NCBI GenBank assembly: GCA_030715195.1
Contig: JAUYVI010000005.1
Span: forward strand, 310,001-374,000
DNA length: 64,000 bases
Origin: Dongia sedimenti
Lineage (GTDB): Bacteria; Pseudomonadota; Alphaproteobacteria; Dongiales; Dongiaceae
Direction of reading: 5' to 3'
In this document: in pieces, positions 1 through 7,540 of the stretch
Numbering within the stretch: the stretch's first letter is position 1
How the letters are laid out: each line of letters starts with the position of its first letter
Notes under the pieces: model-generated
What the model saw: only the letters and a program-made list of their open reading frames with translations
Told to the model about the DNA's origin: nothing
Database searches by the model: none
Program-made: the position numbers and the translations under genes

Positions 1-232
1 CGGCGCGATCAGCGCCGATGCCGAAACCGCCGCGGCTTGCCGCATCGATCTCGCCGAGCTCGAGCCGGTGATGCGCGCGCTCGGCTATCATGCGCGCCAT
101 CCGAAACAGTCGGAAGAGGGCAGCCCTCGGAAATTCGCCAAGCCGCGCCACCGCAAGCCGCCACCCAAGGTCGAGCCCCGCGCCGGCTCGCCCTTCGCGG
201 CGCTCGCCGACATGAAATTCAAGCGGCGATGA
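1..232 (+). CDS. C-terminal end of a helicase-like protein (partial)
   Basis: The reading frame beginning at base 2 is open from the window edge to a TGA at 230-232 and gives about 76 residues. It ends in a basic, proline-rich tail and a closing segment reading SPFAALADMKF. From memory, that ending is typical of the large DEAD/DEAH helicases that precede an S4-domain protein, FdxA and CarD in many alphaproteobacteria. No helicase motif is inside the window, so the assignment rests on synteny and the tail. The stop codon overlaps the next start by 4 bp (ATGA), indicating translational coupling. Confidence 0.6.
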   Translation, partial: GAISADAETAAACRIDLAELEPVMRALGYHARHPKQSEEGSPRKFAKPRHRKPPPKVEPRAGSPFAALADMKFKRR

Positions 233-618
233 GCGACAGCCCGGTGACGACGCTGCGTCTGGACAAATGGCTCTGGCATGCGCGCTTCGCGCGCACGCGT
301 TCGCTGGCGGCGAAGCTGGTGTCCGAGGCAAGTTTCCGCATCAACGGCAATCGGACCGAGAAGGCGCATCACCCGGTTCGGCCGGGTGACGTGCTGACCT
401 TCCCGCTCGGCCCGCATATCCGCGTGATCAAGGTTCTGGCTTTGGGCGCCCGCCGCGGCCCCGCGCCGGAGGCGCGGCTGCTTTACGAGGATCTCGATCC
501 GCCACAGCTGACGCCACGGCCGGCGAGGGAGCCTTTGCTCGCCGCCCGGGAGGAGGGCGCCGGCCGTCCGACCAAGCGCGAGCGGCGCGCCATCGACCGG
601 CTGCATTCCGACGAATAG
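229..618 (+). CDS. S4-domain RNA-binding protein (HslR-like)
   Basis: This 129-residue protein begins at the ATG inside the ATGA overlap with the helicase tail. A longer in-frame reading from base 37 would run inside the upstream gene and is unlikely. Residues 8-70 form an S4 domain: RLDKWLWHARFARTRSLA, then a segment ending in INGNRTEKAHHPVRPGDVL. This is the fold by which HslR-type proteins grip structured RNA, including stalled ribosomal complexes. The C-terminal 50 residues are charged and probably disordered (RPTKRERRAIDRL). Function is inferred from the family; the exact RNA target is unknown. Confidence 0.88.
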   Translation: MSDSPVTTLRLDKWLWHARFARTRSLAAKLVSEASFRINGNRTEKAHHPVRPGDVLTFPLGPHIRVIKVLALGARRGPAPEARLLYEDLDPPQLTPRPAREPLLAAREEGAGRPTKRERRAIDRLHSDE

Positions 619-751
619 CGTGCGCTTGCCCGATATATCTGCCTTGTTGACTCGGTCGGTTGCGGGCGGGGAGGGGCTATGCTAGCTAGCCCCCCTGCCT
701 GTCCAATCGCCGGATTCCAGCGGGAACCGGTGTAGTTTCGGAGTTGCCCAA

Positions 752-1087
752 ATGGCTTATGTCGTCACCGAGGCCTGCATCAAGTGCAAGTATATGGACT
801 GTGTGGAGGTCTGCCCGGTCGACTGCTTCTATGCCGGCGAGAACATGCTGGTGATCCACCCCGACGAGTGCATCGACTGCGGGGTCTGCGAGCCGGAATG
901 CCCGGCCGATGCCATCCTCCCGGATTCCGAGAGCGGCATGGAGAAGTGGCTGGAAATTAACCGCGAATATGCGACGAAATGGCCCAATATCACCCGCAAG
1001 GGCGATGCTCCGGCCGATGCCGATCAGTGGAAGGGCGTGCCGGACAAGTTCGAGAAGCACTTCAGCGCCAACCCCGATAAAGCCTGA
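752..1087 (+). CDS. fdxA: 7Fe ferredoxin FdxA
   Basis: A 111-residue cytoplasmic electron carrier of the Azotobacter ferredoxin I type. Cys9, Cys17 and Cys50 are placed to bind a [3Fe-4S] cluster. Cys21, Cys40, Cys43 and Cys46 are placed to bind a [4Fe-4S] cluster, the same spacing as FdI shifted by one residue. The C-terminal 55 residues ([17 protein letters not shown] onward) are the usual extension that wraps the clusters. It lies in the conserved order S4 protein, fdxA, carD. Its redox partner cannot be told from the sequence. Confidence 0.95.
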   Translation: MAYVVTEACIKCKYMDCVEVCPVDCFYAGENMLVIHPDECIDCGVCEPECPADAILPDSESGMEKWLEINREYATKWPNITRKGDAPADADQWKGVPDKFEKHFSANPDKA

Positions 1088-1184
1088 TAATTCAACGACC
1101 TGATGCGGTGCCGGCGCGCCGCCCTAGGTCTGCAGTCCGGGGTCCGGCGGGGCACTGGTGCGGCCCGCGCATAGCTGCGTTTCC

Positions 1185-1215
1185 TTGAATTCCGGCCCCC
1201 TTTCTGGTATATATT
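1185..1215 (+). promoter_or_regulatory. Candidate sigma-70 promoter for carD
   Basis: TTGAAT (1185-1190) is followed after 17 bp by TATATA (1208-1213); an alternative -10 is TATATT (1210-1215). It lies in the 393-bp gap between fdxA and the chosen carD start, which otherwise holds no convincing gene. The implied leader of about 260 nt is long. Predicted by eye only. Confidence 0.45.
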
Positions 1216-1480
1216 TCGCGTAGGTCGTTCGGGCGGTTTTCGGCGGAAATGTTAACGTATTCCGCACCGTCCAAGCCTCAAATCGGGGACAACGCAATTC
1301 GGATAGGCACTATCCGGAGCGGCGTTGCTTGTGCCCCCGCCTCGGGCCCTGCGTGGGTCTGGCCTTAACGGTCAGGCCGCTGAGTTCAGGGTGACCGGGT
1401 GAGGACGATCTTGCGTCGGCTGAAGTCAGCCGCCGCCCTGCCTGTTGATAGGCCTGATGAATCGGATTTGGGAGCGGAAC

Positions 1481-2035
1481 GTGGTCGATAAGAAGAAAAC
1501 AGTGGTGGCGGCGAAACCGGCAGCGGCCGTGAAGGCGAAGGACAAGGATTCCGGGTTCAAGAAAGGCGACTTCGTCGTCTATCCGACCCATGGCGTCGGC
1601 AAGGTCCTCGGGGTCGAGAATCAGGACATTTCCGGCCACACGCTCCAGGTCATCATCATCAGCTTCGACAAGGACCGCATGACTCTGCGCGTGCCGGTCG
1701 CCAAGGCGCGGAATTCGGGCCTGCGCAAGCTCTCCTCGCGCAAGGTGATGGAGACTGCCCTGGCGACTCTGAAGGGCCGTTCCCGCGTGAAGCGCGCAAT
1801 GTGGTCGCGCCGCGCCCAGGAATACGAAGCCAAGATCAATTCCGGCGACCCGGTGTCGATCGCGGAAGTCGTCCGCGACCTGCACCGCAATGCCGATCAG
1901 CCGGATCAGTCCTACAGCGAGCGGCAGATCTATCAGGCGGCGCTCGACCGACTGGTTCGCGAGCTCGCCGCGATCGATGGGATCGACGAGACGCAGGCCA
2001 CCCAGCGCCTGCACCAGGTGTTGAAGGCGGCCTAA
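1481..2035 (+). CDS. carD: CarD/CdnL family transcriptional regulator
   Basis: A 184-residue protein of the family that binds the RNA polymerase beta subunit and stabilises open promoter complexes, acting on many promoters including those for rRNA. After a basic, Ala/Lys-rich N-terminus, the RNAP-interacting Tudor-like domain begins near residue 26 (FKKGDFVVYPTHGVGKVLG). A helical DNA-binding C-terminal domain follows, with RVKRAMWSRRAQEYEAKI at its start. I chose GTG at 1481 because GGAG at 1471-1474 sits 6 nt upstream. In-frame ATG 1457 and TTG 1445 are possible but lack such a site. Confidence 0.9.
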   Translation: MVDKKKTVVAAKPAAAVKAKDKDSGFKKGDFVVYPTHGVGKVLGVENQDISGHTLQVIIISFDKDRMTLRVPVAKARNSGLRKLSSRKVMETALATLKGRSRVKRAMWSRRAQEYEAKINSGDPVSIAEVVRDLHRNADQPDQSYSERQIYQAALDRLVRELAAIDGIDETQATQRLHQVLKAA

Positions 2036-2052
2036 GCCGCCGTTCTCGAGAT

Positions 2053-2093
2053 CGGCGGGGCCGCCCTCTTACGTTCAAGAGTTGGCCCCGCCG
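2053..2093. terminator. Hairpin in a convergent gap, possible bidirectional terminator
   Basis: CGGCGGGGCC (2053-2062) pairs perfectly with GGCCCCGCCG (2084-2093), and an inner CTCTT/AAGAG stem (2066-2070/2077-2081) extends it. It lies just after carD and faces the converging exporter gene. There is no T-run directly after the stem, so intrinsic termination is not certain. Confidence 0.5.
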
Positions 2094-2138
2094 GCGATCT
2101 CTCTCCTCGGAGAGGCCCCCAGCGGTCCCAACCGCAAG

Positions 2139-2181
2139 CGACGGATGGCATCACCGCTTCCCCAAGCGGCGTCATCCGTCG
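2139..2181. repeat. Long stem-loop between convergent genes
   Basis: CGACGGATG (2139-2147) pairs with CATCCGTCG (2173-2181). Inside it CCGCTT (2154-2159) pairs with AAGCGG (2164-2169) around a CCCC loop. It is the second strong stem-loop in the 184-bp gap between carD and the exporter gene. A T5 run (2193-2197) lies 11 nt downstream on the plus strand. It could be a terminator part or an extragenic palindrome. Confidence 0.5.
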
Positions 2182-2219
2182 GGGGTGTCCGATTTTTCCA
2201 TCCTGAACAACGATCCGAT

Positions 2220-3116
2220 TTAGGCCGCCATGCGCGCGGCCTTCGCGGCGTGCAGCAGCGTGTAGATCCCGCACAGCATGATCACGACCGCACCGCCGAT
2301 GGTGATCGCGTCCGGGAAATCCGCGAACAGCAACAGGCCAAAGAGCGTGCCCCAAATCAGCTGCGAATACATGAAGGACGAGACCAAAGCCGCCGCGGCA
2401 TAGCGGAAGGCCAGGATCAGCAGCAGGTTGCCGAGGCCCGAACAGGCGCCGGTTGCGGCCATCAGACCGAAATCCAGCGCGCCCGGCATGCGCCAGTCGG
2501 CGGCGGTGAAGGGCAGGCTGATCAGGAACAGCATGGCGAAATAGACCAGCAGCAGCGCGCCGCTGCTTTCCGTCTTGGCGATCCTTCGCAGCATCAGCAT
2601 CGAGAGCGCGAACAGCGCGCCGGAAGCCAGCATCGCCAATTGTCCCCACCCCATGCCGCCGGCGCCGACGGTGCCGAAATCGGGGCGCAGGATCAGCAAC
2701 ACCGCGGCAAAGCCGATCACCACGGCCAGCCACTGCCGCCAGCCCACGCGCTCGCCCAGGAACGGCGCGGAGAGCGCGGTCACGGCGAGCGGCGTCAGGA
2801 AGGCGATGGTGTAGGCATCCGCCAGCGGGATCATCGAGAAGGATAAGAAAGCGAGGACCAGGCTGGCGGCGCCGAGGCCGCAGCGCAGCACGACGATGCC
2901 GAGCCGGCGCGGCTTGAGACTCGCGGCCCCCTCCCACAGCACCAGCACGGGCAAGGCCGCAATCAGGGCAAACACCGCGTCGATCGTCGCGACCTCGAAG
3001 ACCGAATAGCCGCGGGTCGACAGCAGCTTGGTCAGGGCATCCGCGGTCGCGAGGACGGCGAAAGCGAGGAAGGCCAAGCCGGTGCCGAGAACCGTCCGGT
3101 CGTCAGGACTGCGCAT
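2220..3116 (-). CDS. EamA/RhaT family drug/metabolite exporter
   Basis: This 298-residue inner-membrane protein has about ten hydrophobic helices arranged as two EamA repeats (roughly residues 10-145 and 155-292). That is the fold of the drug/metabolite transporter superfamily, which exports amino acids, nucleosides or small toxic molecules. PLADAYTIAFLTPLAVTALSAPFLGERV in the first repeat is a typical EamA segment. The substrate cannot be read from sequence. The gene is monocistronic, convergent with carD and divergent from the phosphatase-fold gene 175 bp away. Confidence 0.88.
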   Translation of the reverse strand: MRSPDDRTVLGTGLAFLAFAVLATADALTKLLSTRGYSVFEVATIDAVFALIAALPVLVLWEGAASLKPRRLGIVVLRCGLGAASLVLAFLSFSMIPLADAYTIAFLTPLAVTALSAPFLGERVGWRQWLAVVIGFAAVLLILRPDFGTVGAGGMGWGQLAMLASGALFALSMLMLRRIAKTESSGALLLVYFAMLFLISLPFTAADWRMPGALDFGLMAATGACSGLGNLLLILAFRYAAAALVSSFMYSQLIWGTLFGLLLFADFPDAITIGGAVVIMLCGIYTLLHAAKAARMAA

Positions 3117-3291
3117 GCGTGCTGCGACTCCGAATCACGTTTCGACCGGAGGACCCGACCGACCCCGGCTGCATATTACCCAATGCGGCACTGCGGTCAG
3201 TGCGGAAATCGGCGCCAAAGCTGCTAGACTGCGCCGCACGCGCGATTCGCGCCTGATTCGCCCCGCATTCGCGTCGGAGAAACGGGAGACG

Positions 3292-4104
3292 ATGCAGGAC
3301 CCTGCCCAAGAACCGGAAAAGTTCGCGGTGTTGCGCCGCGCGCGCCGCATCTGGGCGATCTCGCCGGTGCATGGCGACATGACCCGTCTGCGCGCCCTCC
3401 ATGCCTATATCGAGCCCCAGTTCGAGCCCGGCGATCGTATCGTCTATCTGGGCGGCTATCTCGGCCGGGGGCCGGAGGTCGCCGGCACGGTCGACGAACT
3501 GATCGCCTTTCGCCGCCAGATCATTTCCCGCCCCCACATGTTCGCCTATGACATCGTCTATCTCCGCGGCCAACAGGAGGAGATGTGGTCGAAGCTGCTG
3601 CAACTGCAGTTCGCACCCAATCCGAAGGAGGTACTGCCCTGGATGCTGCAGCACGGCGTCGGCGCGACCATCACCGCCTATGGCGGCGATCCCGCCCAGG
3701 GCATCATCAATTGCCGCGAGGGTGCCATGGCGATCACCCGCTGGACCAACAGCCTCCGCGCCGCGATGCAGGCGCGGCCCGGCCATGCGGCGCTGATGTC
3801 GCGCACGCGCCGCGCGGCCTATACCGACGATCAAGGGCTGCTGTTCGTCCATGCCGGTCTCGATCCCGAGCGTCCGCTGTCGGCGCAGGGCGACAGCCTC
3901 TGGTGGGGCAGCCCGGGCTTTGCGAACTTGAACCATCCCTACGGTGAGTTCCTGCGCGTGGTGCGCGGCTATGACCACGGGCATCACGGCCCGAGCGCCA
4001 GTCCCTTCACGCTGACGATCGACGGCGGCTGCGGCTATGGCGGCAAGGCCTTGGCCGGCCTGCTCGACCCTAAGGGTGAGTTGTTGAACCTCGTCGAGGC
4101 GTAA
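3292..4104 (+). CDS. PPP-phosphatase-fold protein lacking metal ligands (pseudophosphatase)
   Basis: This 270-residue protein follows the layout of bacterial PPP-type Ser/Thr phosphatases almost block for block, but its metal-binding residues are changed. The family GDxHG reads SPVHG (24-28), so the Asp is Pro25. GDxxDRG reads GGYLGRG (54-60), so both Asp are Gly. GNHE reads GQQE (93-96), so Asn and His are both Gln. His27 and the later VHAG His remain. The usual VxGHT block reads VRGYDHGHHG. I infer a fold kept for binding rather than catalysis. Start ATG 3292 follows GGGAG at 3284-3288. The 3' end overlaps the convergent cyclase gene by 35 bp. Confidence 0.72.
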   Translation: MQDPAQEPEKFAVLRRARRIWAISPVHGDMTRLRALHAYIEPQFEPGDRIVYLGGYLGRGPEVAGTVDELIAFRRQIISRPHMFAYDIVYLRGQQEEMWSKLLQLQFAPNPKEVLPWMLQHGVGATITAYGGDPAQGIINCREGAMAITRWTNSLRAAMQARPGHAALMSRTRRAAYTDDQGLLFVHAGLDPERPLSAQGDSLWWGSPGFANLNHPYGEFLRVVRGYDHGHHGPSASPFTLTIDGGCGYGGKALAGLLDPKGELLNLVEA

Positions 4105-5941
4105 CGGTCGCATCGGCCGTGGCTTCGTCCGGTCCATCCAGCCTGAACAACTGGATCGGATCTGCGCGCTCGACCACGGCGTACTTGCCCAGCGGCTCCT
4201 GCGCGATCTCGACCGGCAGCCGTCCGGCGACGGTCTCGCTCGCCACGATGATGACGTCCGAGCGCCCGTCGTCGATCTCCTTGCCGAACTGCTCCAGGCG
4301 CTGCGCCACGTTCACCGTGTCGCCGACCAAGGTGTAGTTGACCCGTCCGGTTGCGCCGATATTGCCGGCCAGCGCCGTGCCGGTATGGATGCCGATCCGC
4401 ACGCGCACCGGATTGAGACCCTTGCGCCGGCGCCGCGCATTGTCGGTCCTGAGGCGCCGCCCGATCTCCACCGCCGCCCGCGCCGCGCGCTCGGCATGGT
4501 CGCCCTGCGCGGTCGGGGCACCCCAGAAGGCCATGACGGAATCGCCGATGTATTTGTCGATGGTGCCGCCCTCGGCGTGGATCGCTTCGCCGAGGATCTC
4601 GAAATGCCGGTTGAGAAAGCGCGCCAGGGCCGGTGGCCGCAAGCGATGCCCGATCGCGGTGAAGCCGATGATGTCGGTGAACAGCACCGTCACCTCGCGC
4701 TCCTTCGCGGTGAAGGATTCCGCGCTGTCCGGCTGCATCAGCGCCGGCACCAGCGTCCGCGGGACATAGGTCGAAAGCCAGGTCAGCCCCGAACGCAGGC
4801 CGTTATAGGCCTCGGCGGCGGTATCGAACTCGCGCAGCCAGCTGCCCCTCATAGGCTGAGTCTTGTCGAACTCGAGCGCGCTCAGATGCCGGACCGCGCC
4901 GGCGAAATTGTGGATCGGACGGCTGATCGAGCGGCCGAGATAGAGCGCGCCCAGCACCGCCGCGGCGGCGACGCCGAACGAGACCCAGAGTGCTGTCTGC
5001 AGGTTGTTGAACTGCACCTCGATTTCGGAAGCGCGGATCGACAGCACCGCGATCCACGGCTTGCTGCCGACCACGTCGACGGCGCGCGAGAGGTAAAGCC
5101 AGCGCTTGCCGGCGACATGCTGTTGCTGGACCGAGAAATTCAGCGCCCGGGCCGGATGCAGCGTGGGATCGTCCCGGTTCATCGGGTCGAAGGCCCGCAG
5201 CACCGGATCGTCCACGTCCGCCGCCTTTGGCAGCGCCCTGTCGTCGCTGCCCTGATACCGCGGATCGGCCAAGGCGGGATGCACGATCAGCGAGGTGTCG
5301 TCGAGCATCACGAAGGTATTGGCGCCCGGCTCGGCCACGCGGGCAATGACCCGCCGCGAGAGGTCCGGGACCGAGATCAGCGTCGCGATGACGCCGATGA
5401 CCTCGCCATTGCGACGCAACGGCGCCAGCAGCGGCAGGCCGGTCACGTCGAGGCCCGGCCAGTAGATCGGCTTCGCCCAATCGGGCTGCTGCATCGCCGC
5501 GCCGTCGCGGTAAACCAGCCGGAACGGAGGATCGTCAAGCGCCGATAGCGTGGTCGTGGCGAACGGCATGCCTTCGACGCTGCGCGCCGCCGCCACGGTG
5601 TGAAGATCGGAGCGGATGAAGGCGACCCCGATCACCTGTGGCGAGGCGGCGAGCGAGCCCAGCAGCAGATCCGCGATCCGCCGGTCGTCGCCGATCGCCA
5701 CCCGGTCGGACAGGATGTAGGCGGAAAGAAAGCGCGACGCGTCCTCGGCCGGTTGCAGCTCGGCCTTGATCGCCTCGGCCAAGGCGGCCGTGCGCGTGTC
5801 GCCCATCTCGGCCACCAGGTCGCCGGTGTTGCGGAAGGCGGCGGAATAAAGCTGGGCCGCCACGACCGCGGTGGTCAGCACAACGAGGCCGGCGAAGGCG
5901 AGCGCCAGCACCAGCCAGATCGGAGCCCGCAGGCGCTTCAT
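4070..5941 (-). CDS. Membrane class III adenylate/guanylate cyclase with Cache-like sensor and HAMP
   Basis: A 623-residue inner-membrane signalling enzyme predicted to make cAMP from ATP. The order is TM1 (about 8-30), a large periplasmic sensor of dCache type (about 31-312), TM2 (313-335), HAMP (336-385) and a class III catalytic domain (about 412-600). The two metal-binding Asp are D423 (FTDIIGFT) and D467 (IGDSVMAFW). The substrate Lys is K463 (IDKY), and transition-state residues N544 and R548 lie in GDTVNVAQRLE. Motifs are intact, so it should be active. Its start is 9 bp after the M48 protease stop, suggesting one transcript with the protease and nuclease. The sensed ligand is unknown. 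Confidence 0.9.
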   Translation of the reverse strand: MKRLRAPIWLVLALAFAGLVVLTTAVVAAQLYSAAFRNTGDLVAEMGDTRTAALAEAIKAELQPAEDASRFLSAYILSDRVAIGDDRRIADLLLGSLAASPQVIGVAFIRSDLHTVAAARSVEGMPFATTTLSALDDPPFRLVYRDGAAMQQPDWAKPIYWPGLDVTGLPLLAPLRRNGEVIGVIATLISVPDLSRRVIARVAEPGANTFVMLDDTSLIVHPALADPRYQGSDDRALPKAADVDDPVLRAFDPMNRDDPTLHPARALNFSVQQQHVAGKRWLYLSRAVDVVGSKPWIAVLSIRASEIEVQFNNLQTALWVSFGVAAAAVLGALYLGRSISRPIHNFAGAVRHLSALEFDKTQPMRGSWLREFDTAAEAYNGLRSGLTWLSTYVPRTLVPALMQPDSAESFTAKEREVTVLFTDIIGFTAIGHRLRPPALARFLNRHFEILGEAIHAEGGTIDKYIGDSVMAFWGAPTAQGDHAERAARAAVEIGRRLRTDNARRRRKGLNPVRVRIGIHTGTALAGNIGATGRVNYTLVGDTVNVAQRLEQFGKEIDDGRSDVIIVASETVAGRLPVEIAQEPLGKYAVVERADPIQLFRLDGPDEATADATVTPRRGSTTHP

Positions 5942-5950
5942 CGCCAGGCT

Positions 5951-7519
5951 CTAGGGTTGCGCCTGAGCCACCTCTTCGGCGAGACGGTCGTCGGGCAAGG
6001 CTGACAGCTGCCCATTGCCCGAGACGATGATTTTGACTTTCTGGCCGGCCTCGAGCTGGGCGTTGGCGCCGAGACGGTTGAGCACGCGGAACCAGTCGGC
6101 GGGCGCGTCATCGACCTGCATCTGCTGCGCGAGTGACGCGACCGTGTCGCCCGCGCGGACGGTGATGACGCGGATCCGCTTCGGGGTGTAACCGGCGGCA
6201 TCCGCCGCGCTGATCTCGCGGAAGCTCTGGGCCGACGCAAGGAAGCTCTTGTCGGCGGCGTTAAAGCTGTCGGGCGGTGTCGCATACAGAAACCGATAAA
6301 CCGTCTTCGCGCTCTGGCGGATCGCCACCATCCGGATCGCGACCGGCGTGTTGTTAATGCTGCCCTTCGCGATTCCTGTGGCGGCCTCCATGCCGTTCAC
6401 CTGGAAGGATTGTACGTCGGAAATCGTCGCACCCTCCTGCCACTGCGACGATATGTATTGTGCCAGCGAGCCGGTCGGTGCCGGCGAGGCGAGATCGAAG
6501 ATCATCGCCGCATTGTTGCCCTGGCCCATCACCGCATCCGGTGAGTTCTGCAGCTTCATGCCCTTCGGCGCATCGAAGGCGAACTTGAGGCCGGGGTGGA
6601 TGAAGGCCGAGCCCTTGACCACGCCGTCGCGCGGATCTGGACCCCAGAGCATGCCGTCGATCTGCTGCAGGAAGCGGTCGCGGTTGATCTGCGGGTTGGC
6701 GACCGGGACATTGGCCTCGGCGATCGCCTTCTGCACGCGATCGGGTGTCCGCGGATGCGACTGCTTCATCTGGGTGAAGGAATCGACCTCGGTCGATCCG
6801 CCCGCCAGACCGGCTTCCAGCGTGGTCTCGTCGTTCAGGCTCTCCAGGAAGGTCGCCATCGCCTGGGGGTCGTAGCTCGCCTTGCTCAGGTAACGCACGC
6901 CGAGGGAATCCGCCTCGAACTCCTGGGCCTGGGAATGCGTGCCGAGATAGACCGCCGAGCCTTCCTGCGCGACGCCGGAGGCAAGCTGTCCGCCGGTTTC
7001 GCCGCCCAGCAGCGTCGCCGCCGCCACGCCGAGCGTGCTGAGGATGCTCGCCTGCTGCGCCTGGCCCATGCGCTCGGCGGTGTGCCGGGCATTGACGTGG
7101 CCGATCTCATGCCCCAGCACGCCCGCGACTTCCGCCTCGTTGTTGGCGAGGGTCAGCAGGCCGCGGGTGATGTAGACATAGCCGCCGGGCAGGGCGAAGG
7201 CGTTGATCTCCTCGGTGTTGAGGACGGTGAAGGTGTATTGCACGTCCTTGCGCTCGGCATTCTGGGCAACGGTCTGCCCGAGCTGATTGACATAGGCGTT
7301 GAGGTTCGGTTTCTCGCTATAGGCGCCGCCGAACTCCGCCAGGATCTTGGGGTGCTCCTCGGCGCCGATCTGGTTTTCCTGGGCTTCCGAGACCGGGCTT
7401 AAGAACTGCCGGCCGGTCGCCGGGCTGGTCGCGTAACTGCAGCCGGCGAGCGCGACCGAGGCCGTCGCCAGGAGCAAGGCGACCGGGACGAGTTTGCTGG
7501 GTTTGGTATGGCGGTTCAT
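5951..7519 (-). CDS. M48 family metalloprotease lipoprotein with C-terminal LysM-like domain
   Basis: A 522-residue lipoprotein: signal segment then lipobox ALAGC with Cys27. The M48 peptidase domain (about 45-265) carries the zinc motif HEIGH (H137, E138, H141) and the third ligand Glu in EFEAD near residue 202. BepA/YfgC-type relatives act in the periplasm on misassembled outer-membrane proteins. A middle domain (about 310-440) of unknown role follows. Residues 452-505 (ITVRAGDTVASLAQQM ... VLNRL ... LEAGQKVKII) look like a LysM peptidoglycan-binding unit. A weak ribosome site (GGAG, 11 nt upstream) precedes the start. It lies between the nuclease (21-bp gap) and the cyclase (9-bp gap). Confidence 0.9.
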   Translation of the reverse strand: MNRHTKPSKLVPVALLLATASVALAGCSYATSPATGRQFLSPVSEAQENQIGAEEHPKILAEFGGAYSEKPNLNAYVNQLGQTVAQNAERKDVQYTFTVLNTEEINAFALPGGYVYITRGLLTLANNEAEVAGVLGHEIGHVNARHTAERMGQAQQASILSTLGVAAATLLGGETGGQLASGVAQEGSAVYLGTHSQAQEFEADSLGVRYLSKASYDPQAMATFLESLNDETTLEAGLAGGSTEVDSFTQMKQSHPRTPDRVQKAIAEANVPVANPQINRDRFLQQIDGMLWGPDPRDGVVKGSAFIHPGLKFAFDAPKGMKLQNSPDAVMGQGNNAAMIFDLASPAPTGSLAQYISSQWQEGATISDVQSFQVNGMEAATGIAKGSINNTPVAIRMVAIRQSAKTVYRFLYATPPDSFNAADKSFLASAQSFREISAADAAGYTPKRIRVITVRAGDTVASLAQQMQVDDAPADWFRVLNRLGANAQLEAGQKVKIIVSGNGQLSALPDDRLAEEVAQAQP

Positions 7520-7540
7520 GGTGTTTGAATCTCCGCTGCT

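Noticed and set aside
647-684. TTGACT and TATGCT upstream of fdxA as a promoter.
   Set aside because: The spacing is 25 bp, far from the usual 16-18, and no better -35 fits the TATGCT.
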